In this document: positions 45,001 to 53,228 of the stretch, one piece after another
How positions within the stretch are numbered: the first letter of the stretch is position 1
How the letters are laid out: every line of letters begins with the position of its first letter
DNA from: Microbacterium lacus
GTDB taxonomy: Bacteria > Actinomycetota > Actinomycetes > Actinomycetales > Microbacteriaceae
Assembly: GCF_039531105.1 (NCBI RefSeq)
Contig: NZ_BAAAPK010000001.1
Location: 124,001 to 188,000, forward strand
Length of the DNA: 64,000 nucleotides
Reading direction: 5' to 3'
Notes under the pieces: generated by a model
Seen by the model: the letters and a program-made list of their open reading frames with translations, nothing else
The model's database searches: none
What the model was told of the DNA's origin: nothing
Made by a program: the position numbers and the translations under genes

Positions 45001-45203
45001 AGCAGATCCAACGAGATCACTCCGCCGTCCACGACGAACCGCGTCACCGTCCCCGCGTCCGCGTCGCTATACCCGGCCGACGCTTCGACGCCCGCCGGGG
45101 TGCGCAGGCGGGAGTCGCAGGACCCATCGAATGCGTAGGCGAGCGCTTGCCGGACACCCTGCGATGCAACACCCCGCTTCCACCGCTCCAACCCCCCGCG
45201 CAT
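42060..45203 (-). CDS. MobF-family relaxase-helicase (TraA/TrwC type)
   Basis: 1047 residues. An N-terminal relaxase domain has NAPKSYS near 107-112 and the metal-binding triple-His motif HMHRH (His177, 179 and 181); Tyr23 (ALAYAFDGS) is the likely nicking residue. A superfamily 1 helicase follows with Walker A GPAGAGKTT at about 487-495 and Walker B IVVDEAGM near 590. The C terminus (after about 900) is charged and probably helical. It nicks the element at oriT and unwinds the strand for export. Encoded on the opposite strand and 31 kb from the other transfer genes. Confidence 0.93.
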   Translation of the reverse strand: MRGGLERWKRGVASQGVRQALAYAFDGSCDSRLRTPAGVEASAGYSDADAGTVTRFVVDGGVISLDLLDEVQLRQWVDGRDPQTGELRGRNLSSPDADLLLDGTINAPKSYSIAALINADLADEFEALQDRLRDRIVLLWQAELNARRGAGGCFREALKRVEVVELRHARSRALDPHMHRHLWLNVKVLGEDGKWSNVDSRVAMKLHTVVNAEGELAARTDPGWIAALARHGYTLNEDGEIAEFAHVVRPLSRRSNQIERNRAVLLAQWYEANPGGEPSPDVMHQIDRRAWATGRPNKPGLIDEAGWEEMIRAELAAIDPHISAPRARAWRSGRSLNGVDRQVLAARAVVDADGRSTACGGRFSQFDLRAGAIRAVAGSGVVATREELQPLIDEVVLRALFLTEDLLPEVPDRPDHVKGYMASTTARMKVQLAARFDALSRKGTPASAGLVRAVGREILDPGVEMADRQVDAAAAIAGSDRLVSVTGPAGAGKTTMLRVAKTTLALEGRRIIVVAPTKKAASVAGREIGARASSLHALLADHGWRWGRDDAGAEVWHRLVQGETDEWTGEAYAGPRSFPLLPADRIVVDEAGMVDLHTGNALAELAELTGAGIAMVGDPLQAMPVGHRGAMAIMTRRSTATVELTAIHRFFDPSYADLTLRMREPRTREEALAAASELDARGQIRRVANHTEARDAMVDAYFQFAGRHSRVALVTSTNEEADAINDAIQQRRLDRGELGLTRIALGRQEQRLLEGDVVQTRLNDQQSGVENRAIWTVHRISAAGIDLVSVNNTGESSRVTHAYAADHLHLAYASTVHGIQGETTQASIVGPGVDAAGLYVGMTRGRFHNEAIAVASTDEAARAAVADAMRRGQPELSVEDSERAARAELDRAARPALPLWNDRVRRPLGRVVDIQQLATALQREASQAARQLARIDEWMGSTEGILLAADARIAGELTKARDGNAADGRRAEKVATLRARYVARHSEHFAFQRTLADLVEARDIADAEVLTRRLLTADAIASERSQREKSREASAHANSGEQIGIGR

Positions 45204-45539
45204 ATGCTCAGGCTACGCCACAATTGCGTAACTCTCTACGACTTCTGCAGGAAGTGCCTGCGTGCATTGCTGTTGTGTCGTTTAGGTCGTGCCCGCGACT
45301 CCGACTCACAACTGGCGTGTTCGGGGTTGCGATTGGCGCTCGCTCTCCGGGCATCGTTGCGGGCGGGTCTCCTGACGACGACATCCTGCGGACAAAAAAG
45401 CGAATCCGCTCGCGACCGTGCACAAACGGACGCCCACCCCTGAGCGGCCGTCGGCGCCGAACTCTGCGACCATTGGTCGTAACGTGCCTGGCCCGGCCGG
45501 TGATCGGCGAGGAAGCTCGTTGCGCGACTTAGCGCTGGA
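45204..45539. other. Region upstream of relaxase gene; possible oriT
   Basis: 336 bases between divergent genes with small inverted repeats such as CTTC-TGCAG-GAAG (near 45243) and GCGA-ATCCGC-TCGC (near 45402) and an A-rich spot (ACAAAAAAG). oriT of MobF elements is often next to the relaxase gene, so this is the place to look; no known nic sequence was recognised. Confidence 0.35.
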
Positions 45540-46902
45540 ATGAGACCGTTAGCGATGGCTGCCACCAAGCGACAAGCAGTGATCGTGATTCACGGCATTG
45601 GCGAGCAACTCCCGATGGAGACGCTGCGCGACTTCGCGGGAAGCTTTCTCGACGGTGAACTGCTTTACAACAAGCCGGACCGGCTGTCCGAGGGAACGGA
45701 CCAACGACGTCTCGTCATGCCACGCACGCGGCATCGGCGGGCAACCGATTTCTACGAGTTGTACTGGGCCAACAAGTTCGACGAGGGAAGAGTTGCGGCT
45801 GTTTGGTTCTGGCTGCTGGGGCACGTGATCAATCTCAAGCGGCACCACCACCGACAGATGCGAGTCTTGGTGGTGTGGGCGCGCTCTCAGCGGCGTGATC
45901 GTCGTGGCCGCAGGATGGCTCGTGGTGTCTGGCGTCGCCGGCGTCTTCTACGACGAGTGGGATGACTTCGCACGCCTGAACGCGCTTTGGTCAGGGGCGA
46001 TCCTTCTTGCCGCGAGTGCCGTGGCCGGAATCGTCAATCACTTCATCGCAGGCTACTTGGCCGATGCGTCACGCTACTTCGCGCCACGACCTCCAGACAT
46101 CGACCGCCGGAACGCGATTCGCGACGCTGGAGTGAATCTTCTCCGCAATCTCCACAAGAGCGGCGACTACGATCGCGTGATCCTTGCGTGCCACAGCCTC
46201 GGTTCAGTGATCGGCTACGACATCCTGCGCCTGTACTGGGACGAGGCTCGCAAGCCGGACCCGAGTAACGCGACCCCTCAGCCGTTGCTGGCCGGCTTTG
46301 ACGCGTCAGCGAAGGAACTACTTCGCGCTGAACCGACGCTCGCAGAGCTACAGAAATTTCAGGAGCTGCAAACACAACTGGGGAAAGAGCTCGGGAGAGC
46401 TGGTGTCAACTGGCTGATCACGGACTTCGTGACCTTCGGTTCGCCATTGACCCATGCCGACAGCCTCTGGGCGCGGAGCGACCTTGAGTTCGCTCGGAAG
46501 CTCGACGAGAGGGAGTTTCCAGCGTGCCCCCCGCGTTGTGACGCCGACCGACGCGATCAGACACAGATTCGATCTGCCTTTCTGAATGCGGATCGCCGCT
46601 GGGAGCCTCATGCCGCTGCTGTGTTCGGCCCTACCCGGTGGACGAACCTCTACTTTCCGATGACGTGGTGGCCAGGAGGTGATCTTGTTGGCGGACCACT
46701 TGCGCCGCTATTCGGTCCTGGGGTGCGGGACATACCGGTGAAGCTCAGCTATTCGAACCGCCGCGCGTGGTGGATGCGGAAGATCCCTGTCCTGTCTCAC
46801 ATCAAGTACTGGAGCCGACAACGCAAATACACGCCTCCCGCCGATTTGCCCGGCGAAAGAAAAGACGCCCTGCGCGCATTGCGAAACTTCCTCCGGCTCT
46901 GA
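45540..46902 (+). pseudogene. Frameshifted alpha/beta-hydrolase-like membrane protein
   Basis: Two overlapping frames make one protein. The first (from ATG 45540 or 45555) has VIVIHGIGEQLPMETLRDF, an oxyanion-hole-like His-Gly, and runs to MRVLVVWA. The second continues LSGVIVVAAGWLVVSGVAGVFY (membrane helix), VILACHSLGSVIGYDILRLYW (Ser nucleophile elbow) and NWLITDFVTFGSPLTH, to 46902. The join lies near 45878-45886 (GGGCGCGCTCTC), where a one- or two-base change shifts the frame inside a membrane helix. It is a pseudogene or a sequencing error. Intact it would have about 450 residues. Confidence 0.8.
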
Positions 46903-47138
46903 CAAGACATGATCGCCGTTCCTACCCGCGAACACGACGTGCTCCACGTGAGGAGGATCGCGGCGGAAGCAGTTGTCAAACTGCAGGTCTTGTCGTTCGG
47001 CGGCAGCTCCCGCCAGTTCGGCAAGTGCCCAGGCGGGCACCGTTTGGTGCACGAAGGGTGCCGACTGCGGCAACTGGAGTACCCGGTCAGGCGCTTGATT
47101 AGCTTCGAGACTTCGTCACTCGACGATAAAGTTCGCCC

Positions 47139-47564
47139 ATGCGCCAACGCCTCCTGATCACGGTGTGGACCCTGCCCGTCCTGATCCTGGCTGCGTGTTC
47201 CAACCCGAGTTCGACCACGGAAGCCGAAACAGTCGAGGTGCCCCCCGGTTTCGAGATCGATGATCTGTACGTCCCTGATCTGTGGGTATCCAAGCCGGTC
47301 CGCGGAGGCACAGAGTGCGGAGATGGCGTCCTGTTCGACTGCTGGTCGGTCATTGTGATGTCGGAGAGCGGCTGCGATCCGTATGCGCTGTTAACCTTCG
47401 TTGAGCGAAACGCTTCGGGTGATGAGCTGAAGCGATATCAGCTCGCCGCAGCGGCCGAGGGCGCAGGCAAAGCGTGGGACTTCTCTTGGGATTCGCAATG
47501 GTTCAAGCCTGAGGTCATCGCGAGCATCTCTGTGGAACGGGCAGGCTGCACCGACGAGATGTGA
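47139..47564 (+). CDS. Small lipoprotein of unknown function
   Basis: 141 residues with a lipoprotein signal MRQRLLITVWTLPVLILAAC (Cys at about 20), a Ser/Thr/Glu linker, and a small domain with Cys in GTECGDGVLFDCWSV, SGCDPYA and ERAGCTDEM, likely disulfide-bonded outside the membrane. No family recognised. It stands alone between the broken hydrolase and a gene-poor stretch. Confidence 0.75.
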   Translation: MRQRLLITVWTLPVLILAACSNPSSTTEAETVEVPPGFEIDDLYVPDLWVSKPVRGGTECGDGVLFDCWSVIVMSESGCDPYALLTFVERNASGDELKRYQLAAAAEGAGKAWDFSWDSQWFKPEVIASISVERAGCTDEM

Positions 47565-48254
47565 CGGTCAGCGGCGGCGAGTCCAAGACGGATATTCGAC
47601 GAGTTGAGGTGCTCTAAGCCACCGGCTTGCGGGCGCCGTCGATTTGCCTGCAGGCGCGGACAGAACGCATCCCGGCCCGACGGGCCGGCTGTCGTACTAT
47701 CCAGGCCAGGTGAAAGCAAACGCAATCACCACGACGACTGTCAACACGGCAAGGCCAATCGCGCCGACTACTCCGCCAAAGATCCGCGTTTGATCACCAA
47801 CACGTGGCACGAGGCCGAGAACTACGCTCTGCCAGGTCCATCGCCGACGGGTCGCTCTTCTTGGGTCATCGCGGCGGAGGGTCACTCGACCATTGTCGGC
47901 CAGATAGCGCCGCGAAGTATCGCGCTGCGCCTAGCCACTTGGCCGACGCCTGGCGAGATACAACATCGCGTCCGAGGACCGGCTTGCGGCCGAGCGTACG
48001 CCTCGAGAGCCGAGCACGACGCAGCAAGCCCTGATGGTGTGCGCAACAGCGACGAGTAGTCGTTTCCCGGCCGTCTCGTAGACCGATCCCCCTTTGAGGT
48101 TGAGTCCGTCAGCAATTGGCGTGCGACGCTACCTCTGTTTGTCTCCCTCCGGGGTGGTAGCAATCGAGCGCGGCGACTTCGCTGCTTACTAGTCGATGTT
48201 CGCTCGCGTGGACGTTCGGCGCTGTGCCGGACATGTACGAAGTGACGGGGTTGG
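47565..48254. other. Gene-poor stretch
   Basis: 690 bases. Only the weak 62-codon frame listed separately (47697-47885, - strand) has protein-like character. The 80 bases before 48255 should hold the promoter of the anti-sigma/sigma pair, but no clear consensus was seen. Confidence 0.4.
47697..47885 (-). CDS. Possible small membrane protein
   Basis: 62 residues from GTG 47885: basic N-terminal half (RRATRRRWTW) followed by one hydrophobic helix (IFGGVVGAIGLAVLTVVVVIAFAF). It has the charge and helix layout of a real single-pass protein, but there is no clear ribosome site and no family, so it may be a chance frame or the tail of a lost gene. Confidence 0.35.
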   Translation of the reverse strand: MTLRRDDPRRATRRRWTWQSVVLGLVPRVGDQTRIFGGVVGAIGLAVLTVVVVIAFAFTWPG

Positions 48255-48923
48255 GTGAAAGGATTCGTGACAATGACGGAGCGCAGTAACGCACCGATTG
48301 ATCCGCTCGATGGTCTGCTGGATGACGCGCGCCCGGCGACCACGCTGGTGACGGGCGCGATCGAGGATGAGCTCGCTCGGATGAGCGTGGTTGCTCGCAC
48401 TGATCAGCGGCCGGCGCGGGCGCGGTGGCGCTTCACCCGGGTCGCCGCGATTGGTGTCGCAGCCGTGGTGCTGGCGGGTGGGGCGGGTGCGGCCGCGGCG
48501 AGCACGTGGGGGTTGGTGCCGTGGTGGCAGCAGGAATCGCCGGACTCGTTCAGTGTCACGCTGCCCAGCGGGGTGAACTGTGAGTTCCAGGTCATCGGGA
48601 ACTTGCAGGGGCCCACGACCGCGATCAGCGAAGAGACGGCTGTCTACCTGCGCAGCGTGGACATCGCCGCCATCGTCGACGTTGATGCGGAGATTCAGAA
48701 ACAGCGCACCGCCCCACCCTCGGTCGCGCGCGTCAACGGCAAAGACGTTCAGGTCGGGTACGGCACTGAGGGCTCTCCCAGCGCCGACGTCGAGTACTAC
48801 CTGGCGGTGCCGGCGGCCGTGACGACGGCCGTCGCGGAGCAGCTGCAGCGCCAGGGGCTCGACGTCGATCCTGGCGACTTCTCCTGGCGGAGCGAGGCCA
48901 TCTGCCCGGGGATGCAGTGGTGA
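48255..48923 (+). CDS. Probable membrane-anchored anti-sigma-like protein
   Basis: 222 residues (ATG 48273, giving MTERSNAPID, is an alternative start). Residues about 1-60 are cytoplasmic and acidic-charged, one helix lies at about 68-88 (VAAIGVAAVVLAGGAGAAAAS), and the rest is external with two Cys (GVNCEFQV and AICPGM). The topology fits a single-pass anti-sigma or stress sensor. The gene overlaps the ECF sigma factor gene downstream; here the putative anti-sigma gene comes first, the reverse of the common order. Confidence 0.7.
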   Translation: MKGFVTMTERSNAPIDPLDGLLDDARPATTLVTGAIEDELARMSVVARTDQRPARARWRFTRVAAIGVAAVVLAGGAGAAAASTWGLVPWWQQESPDSFSVTLPSGVNCEFQVIGNLQGPTTAISEETAVYLRSVDIAAIVDVDAEIQKQRTAPPSVARVNGKDVQVGYGTEGSPSADVEYYLAVPAAVTTAVAEQLQRQGLDVDPGDFSWRSEAICPGMQW

Positions 48924-49426
48924 CGCGCGCGGAGAAGGACCTCGCCGCCCATCTGACTGATGTCATCTCGTTCAACGCCGTCGATATCCTCGCTTACTTC
49001 GAACGACGTGTCGGAACGAACGACGCCGCCGACCTGGTCGCCGAATCCATGCTCACAGCCTGGCGGAGAGCGGCGGACGTGCCAGAGGACGCGACGGAGG
49101 CGCGCATGTGGCTGTTCGGCGTCGCACGCAACGTCCTCGCCAATGCTGACCGTGCTGAACGACGCCGTTGGCGACTGGCCGACCGGCTACGACTCATGCT
49201 CCACCCAGAGAACACCGTGCCGGCCTCAGACGCCGGAGCCGACGTCCGAGATGCCGTCGCCCGGCTAGACCCCGAGCTTGCTGAGCTGATTCGGCTCGTC
49301 CACTGGGACCGACTCACCCTCGCCGAAGCCGCACAAGTCACCGGCATCCCCGCCTCGACAGCGCGCAGCCGCTACCAAAAGGCGAAGGAAGACCTACGCA
49401 CCCAGCTATCCGTCACCAATCCCTAA
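48917..49426 (+). CDS. ECF-type RNA polymerase sigma factor
   Basis: 169 residues; GTG at 48917 or 48920, overlapping the previous stop. Region 2: FERRVGTNDAADLVAESMLTAWRRAADVP and EARMWLFGVARNVLANADRAERRR; region 4: VARLDPELAELIRLVHWDRLTLAEAAQVTGIPASTARSRYQKAKEDLR. Probably held inactive by the product of the overlapping upstream gene. The target promoter is unknown. Confidence 0.88.
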   Translation: MVTRAEKDLAAHLTDVISFNAVDILAYFERRVGTNDAADLVAESMLTAWRRAADVPEDATEARMWLFGVARNVLANADRAERRRWRLADRLRLMLHPENTVPASDAGADVRDAVARLDPELAELIRLVHWDRLTLAEAAQVTGIPASTARSRYQKAKEDLRTQLSVTNP

Positions 49427-49512
49427 GCTCCAGCCGCGCAAAGGGATCCGTTCGCGGACGGCTCGATAGTGGCTCGCGCCGCGGCCCGGCGCAACGGCCT
49501 ACAGGAACGTGC

Positions 49513-49704
49513 CTATCGGCGGCTACGTTGAGCAGCCCGGACGCGGGGTCGGAACCAACCCCACGCCAGACACAAGGCAGCCGCTCCCACGAAAAAAAGA
49601 AAGCCGGCCGCCATCCAGACCCCCGACAGCGCAGATACGAGCGACACGCAGAGCAAGACAACTCCGGCAAACACCAACGACCACATTGCAACTCTCAGAG
49701 CCAT
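49513..49704 (-). CDS. Small two-helix membrane protein
   Basis: 63 residues, ATG 49704 preceded by CAGGAG at the edge of the start. Two hydrophobic helices (about 5-25 and 30-50, WSLVFAGVVLLCVSLVSALSG and WMAAGFLFFVGAAALCLAW) and a basic tail RPRVRAAQRSRR. No family recognised. Confidence 0.55.
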   Translation of the reverse strand: MALRVAMWSLVFAGVVLLCVSLVSALSGVWMAAGFLFFVGAAALCLAWGWFRPRVRAAQRSRR

Positions 49705-49791
49705 GCTCCTGTCTCTTCAGTCACCCCTCTGCGGTGCTGAGGCGTAGGTGGTTAGGGCCTGTACTCGGATCTGCCGTCCGGCTGCGGCGTG

Positions 49792-49929
49792 TCAGGAAGG
49801 CAGCGGCGGGGCGCCGCCCGGCACCGCCGCTTTGAGCGCCGCGCCGAGGAACATCACGAACTTCGCCAGCGCGCTACCCACCGAACCGGCGACGGCCCAG
49901 ATCCTCTGCGCCACATTGCGGTCGGTCAT
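49792..49929 (-). CDS. Possible 45-residue amphipathic peptide
   Basis: A short frame from ATG 49929 reads MTDRNVAQRIWAVAGSV and continues GSALAKFVMFLGAALKAAVPGG, an amphipathic helix-like stretch. No good ribosome site. Listed because the composition is protein-like; it may be spurious. Confidence 0.3.
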   Translation of the reverse strand: MTDRNVAQRIWAVAGSVGSALAKFVMFLGAALKAAVPGGAPPLPS

Positions 49930-50017
49930 AAGTGCATGGTCCCGTGCTCAGGCGACGATGTAAAGGACCGCCGGATCTGAAGGTGCGTGAGGTGGTCCAG
50001 TGGCCGGATGGGATCGC

Positions 50018-50934
50018 TCAGTGCGAGCGTCTCGCCTGTGCGGCCGCGGCACGGATCTTTTCCCAGGGAATGGTGTCGCTAGTGGCGGCCGCGACTGCTC
50101 CGCCTCTCAGCTGCGTCACTCGATGGGACTTGAAGAGCTCGTGGTTGTTCGGATCTTTCACGCTGCTGTGCCATAGCCGTAGCTTCGACTCGTACGTGAA
50201 TGCGTTGCGAACATCTGGCAGGGTGGTCGGGTCTGTCACCCACTTGTACGGAGACTCGTCGATGAGCTGGTAGTCGACCGCACGGGTAACGCAGGCCGCG
50301 ACCCAGTCCGCAAACTGGATGTTGGCGCTGAGCTTGCTATCGACATGCATCGGCGGCTCGATGATTCTGCGCATTTCGGGGAAGTCTGCTGCACGTCCGA
50401 GGATGTGGCTGTACATCCTCGGCAGTCGTTCTGCGCGTGTCTTCTCGTTGATTTGGTCGATGATGACCATGACGTTTGCGTTCTTGGTAGCCGCGTATCG
50501 AGCGATGCGATTAAGTGTCTCCTGCATCGCGGACGTTTCTCGTGCCTCGGGCTCGGTCCCGCCGAGGGGGCAACCTGACGAGGTGTGCCCAAGGGCTTCT
50601 GATCGGCGTAGTAGAACAGCCGTCCGCCGAGCTGCACTACGTGACGAACGAGGCCGGTAAAGACGCGCAACTGGGGCGGGTACCTGAGGTGGGTTTCTGG
50701 GCGGAACAAGTCCGCGCCCTTCTTCTCCCAGCGGCCTGGGTGCTCGGCTGATGCCAATTCCTTGGCGAACAGAGCCTTCTTGTCGTTCTGAAACAGGCCA
50801 CCGAAGTGCCGGGCCTTGAACTCCGGGATGATGAACCCGGCGTAACCGAATGCGGGGCTTGTGTTGTACCTGCTGTGATCGCGGCTGACGAACGCCCCGG
50901 TCTCGCCAACCTCGTCGATGTATGCAAGCAACAC
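50018..50934 (-). pseudogene. Frameshifted DUF3800 protein
   Basis: The 5' part (ATG 50934) reads LLAYIDEVGETGAFVSRDH, then PAFGYAGFIIPEFKA and RLFYYADQKPLGT; the 3' part in another frame continues ETLNRIARYAATKNANVMVIIDQINEKTRAERLPRMY and FADWVAACVTRAVDYQL to 50018. Together these are the N- and C-terminal halves of a DUF3800 protein (RNase H-like fold, acidic Asp-Glu near the N terminus). The frame changes near 50580-50590, after GT in the stretch GGCACACCTCG. Pseudogene or sequencing error; intact length would be about 305 residues. Confidence 0.8.
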
Positions 50935-51182
50935 GTCGTCAAGTATCTCGCCTCAACGCAGAAACCCACGCCGGGGCGTGGGTTTCTCGGATTGGCGCTC
51001 GGGGAACTGTTTCATCCCTAGCTACCACTGCCGATACTAGCTGATGCGAGGACCAGGGGTCTACAGCGTCGTGAGATGTCAGGAGTACCAACATTCCGTC
51101 CGCGGGGGAGCTGCGCGGCTGGTTCTGGGCCAACGCCGTCAAACCCCACTCCCTGCGGGCGGCACGTTGGAATGAGGTTCGA

Positions 51183-52013
51183 CTACTCGGCACCGAGTCT
51201 TCGGTTCTCCGAACGGCTCGCGTAGTGCTCGCGGGTGAAGGGCATCGCGGTCGCGCCGAGCGAGCCGATGCCATCGGAACCGAACTCTGAGGTTTCGGCT
51301 ACGTGCCACCCGTCGATGCGCACGGCACTGGGCATCACGACGGACCCGCCCTGCACGATCGGATGACGCTCGATGGCCCCGACATCGCCGGGCGAGACGT
51401 AGATCACCATGCCGATCGGCTCGTCGGTGGACCTGCCCTCCTGGCGTGCTCGATACCGTTCGATCCATTCGCTGAGAGTGTGTACGCAACGCATCTCGAA
51501 CTGGTAGGTCTCACCCGGCCTGAGGAAGATCGTCTTGCGACCGTTCTCTGCATCCCAGTGCGAATCGACCCAGAGGCGGACCCGGCCTGGCCCGTCGTTC
51601 ATGATGCTCACGTTCAGCGTCGTGTGTATCCGGAGGTCCTTGTCGGCCGGCACGACCATCTCGCGCGAGGGGGGTACCTCCCGGAAATCTGGTTGCCCCA
51701 ACTCATCGAGGTAGGGCTCGTCGGTGAGATACGACTGCGGTAGGGGCCCGAACGTGGTGATGAAGATCCGAGGCATGTCGGCGTCAATCCGCGCTTTCTG
51801 CGCATCGATCTCCAACAGTCGGCCGTGTTCGAACTCCTGCCGTGCGATATCTAGTGTCTTGTCGGTGGCCTCAACGCTCTTTCGGGTCAGGTGGATTTGC
51901 CAGGCAATGAATCCGGCGGAGAGTGCGGTGGCCACGGCAGCGGCCAGGGTGCTCCACGCGGTCAGAACCTCGATGAAGGAGGCATTGCCAGAGGTCGGTG
52001 CCGAGAAAATCAC
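51183..52013 (-). CDS. Membrane-anchored protein of unknown function
   Basis: 276 residues, GTG start. One hydrophobic helix (about 17-40, LTAWSTLAAAVATALSAGFIAW) is followed by a helical charged stretch (LTRKSVEATDKTLDIARQEFEHGRLLEIDAQKARIDADMPR in parts) and a beta-rich soluble domain. The helix-plus-coil layout followed by a domain is common among proteins of unknown role in accessory islands. No family recognised. Confidence 0.7.
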   Translation of the reverse strand: MIFSAPTSGNASFIEVLTAWSTLAAAVATALSAGFIAWQIHLTRKSVEATDKTLDIARQEFEHGRLLEIDAQKARIDADMPRIFITTFGPLPQSYLTDEPYLDELGQPDFREVPPSREMVVPADKDLRIHTTLNVSIMNDGPGRVRLWVDSHWDAENGRKTIFLRPGETYQFEMRCVHTLSEWIERYRARQEGRSTDEPIGMVIYVSPGDVGAIERHPIVQGGSVVMPSAVRIDGWHVAETSEFGSDGIGSLGATAMPFTREHYASRSENRRLGAE

Positions 52014-52178
52014 GCCGTCATCCTCTCAGCGCTGCCGACGTTCTCACGACCGCGGCGCCCGCGCACCCAGCAGTTGAGCTGCTCGAGGGTGGGCAGGCGC
52101 CCAGCCCGCCCCGTATTCGTTTGGGGATCGTCGATCGGGTCCCCGCATCGTCAGCAGGCGCCGCCATAGGCTCAGCAC

Positions 52179-52604
52179 ATGATCAGATCTGGACGAGCGT
52201 CGCTTGTGGTGCTGTCGACTGATACGGAACCCGCCACTATCTCCGAGATTCTCTCGCTCGAGCCGAGCGAGATAGGACACAGAGGCGCGGTTCTCCGCTC
52301 AGGTCGCGTGCGCGCACACCACGTCTGGTCACTCGAAGTCGAGCGGCTCGACAACACTGAAGACGACCAGACGGGCACCCGCGCTTTGCGCGAGCTTCTC
52401 CTACGCGCCAGCGGCGCGTTTGGCCGGGTGGGTAACCTTCCCATCGACTGCGACGCCCGGGTGTGGTGGTCGGTCGATTCCGACTCCTCTCAGGGCGGGT
52501 TTGTTCTTCCCGTCGACCTGGTCACCCAGATCTCGGCTCTTGGCGTCGACGTCTGCGGGACTGTCTACCTGGACGAGGTCGTCCAAGATCAGGCGACCCC
52601 GTAG
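52179..52604 (+). CDS. DUF4279-like protein
   Basis: 141 residues. SLVVLSTDTEPATISEILSLEPSEIGHRGAVLRSGRVRAHHVWSLEVE in parts, and FVLPVDLVTQISALGVDVCGTVYL, match the general pattern of DUF4279 proteins (immunity-like or accessory proteins of unknown role). The match is from pattern memory only. Stands alone, convergent with the small membrane protein gene downstream. Confidence 0.55.
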   Translation: MIRSGRASLVVLSTDTEPATISEILSLEPSEIGHRGAVLRSGRVRAHHVWSLEVERLDNTEDDQTGTRALRELLLRASGAFGRVGNLPIDCDARVWWSVDSDSSQGGFVLPVDLVTQISALGVDVCGTVYLDEVVQDQATP

Positions 52605-52649
52605 ACAAGAGCGCTCAGAGACCGTGCTGCGCGCGTCTCGAGAGCTCTT

Positions 52650-52943
52650 CTAGGCCGCGAGCTGAACAAGGCCGGCCAGGGCGGCGCCGATCATCAAGAG
52701 TCCGACGCCGATGAACACGGCGCCAGCGGCGCCGACCCAAAGGGGCGAAGAACTTCTCCCGACCGCTCTGCTCGCAACCCGACTCACTACCTTGAGGTCG
52801 CGAACTGTCGAGCGAAACAACGACCGGCGCCTGAGCACGACCACGATACCGATTCCGACCGCCAGCACTCCGAAAAGGAGATTCGGCAGGATCGTTCCCT
52901 GATCGATGGGCGGCACGGCCCCATTGTGACCCAGATCGATCAC
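52650..52943 (-). CDS. Small two-helix membrane protein
   Basis: 97 residues with two hydrophobic helices (about 20-37, LLFGVLAVGIGIVVVL, and 68-92, LWVGAAGAVFIGVGLLMIGAAL) joined by a basic Arg-rich loop. No family recognised. Confidence 0.65.
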   Translation of the reverse strand: MIDLGHNGAVPPIDQGTILPNLLFGVLAVGIGIVVVLRRRSLFRSTVRDLKVVSRVASRAVGRSSSPLWVGAAGAVFIGVGLLMIGAALAGLVQLAA

Positions 52944-52956
52944 GGCGCCCGCTCAG

Positions 52957-53034
52957 CGACCGGCTACCGAGCGTGGTTCAACCGGCACCCCACTGGCCTC
53001 AAGCGCGCACCGCCCTCGTGCCGACCGGCCTGCG
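52957..53034. repeat. 78-bp direct repeat, copy A
   Basis: Matches 53907-53984 at 73 of 78 positions in the same orientation, 950 bases apart. Both copies start CGACCGGC and carry the same octamer again near the right end. The copies flank the gene at 53229-53873. Confidence 0.8.
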
Positions 53035-53228
53035 CCACCGCATGAAGCACCACTATGACAACGAGGCGTGGACGTGCGCGGCGGATGCTTCGCCGCAACC
53101 ACAGCCACAACCGAAGTGGCGACGAATTCGGCAACCCGTTCGCAGAGCTGCTTTATCGCAATCTGCGTCTTTGTACGCCGAAGTTCGCCGGTTCGTTGAC
53201 ATCCAGCTGACCGGTACGCTCGCAGTTT

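Noticed and set aside
43413-45443. 676-residue + strand frame opposite the relaxase gene
   Set aside because: Antisense shadow in GC-rich DNA; the - strand has all relaxase-helicase motifs.
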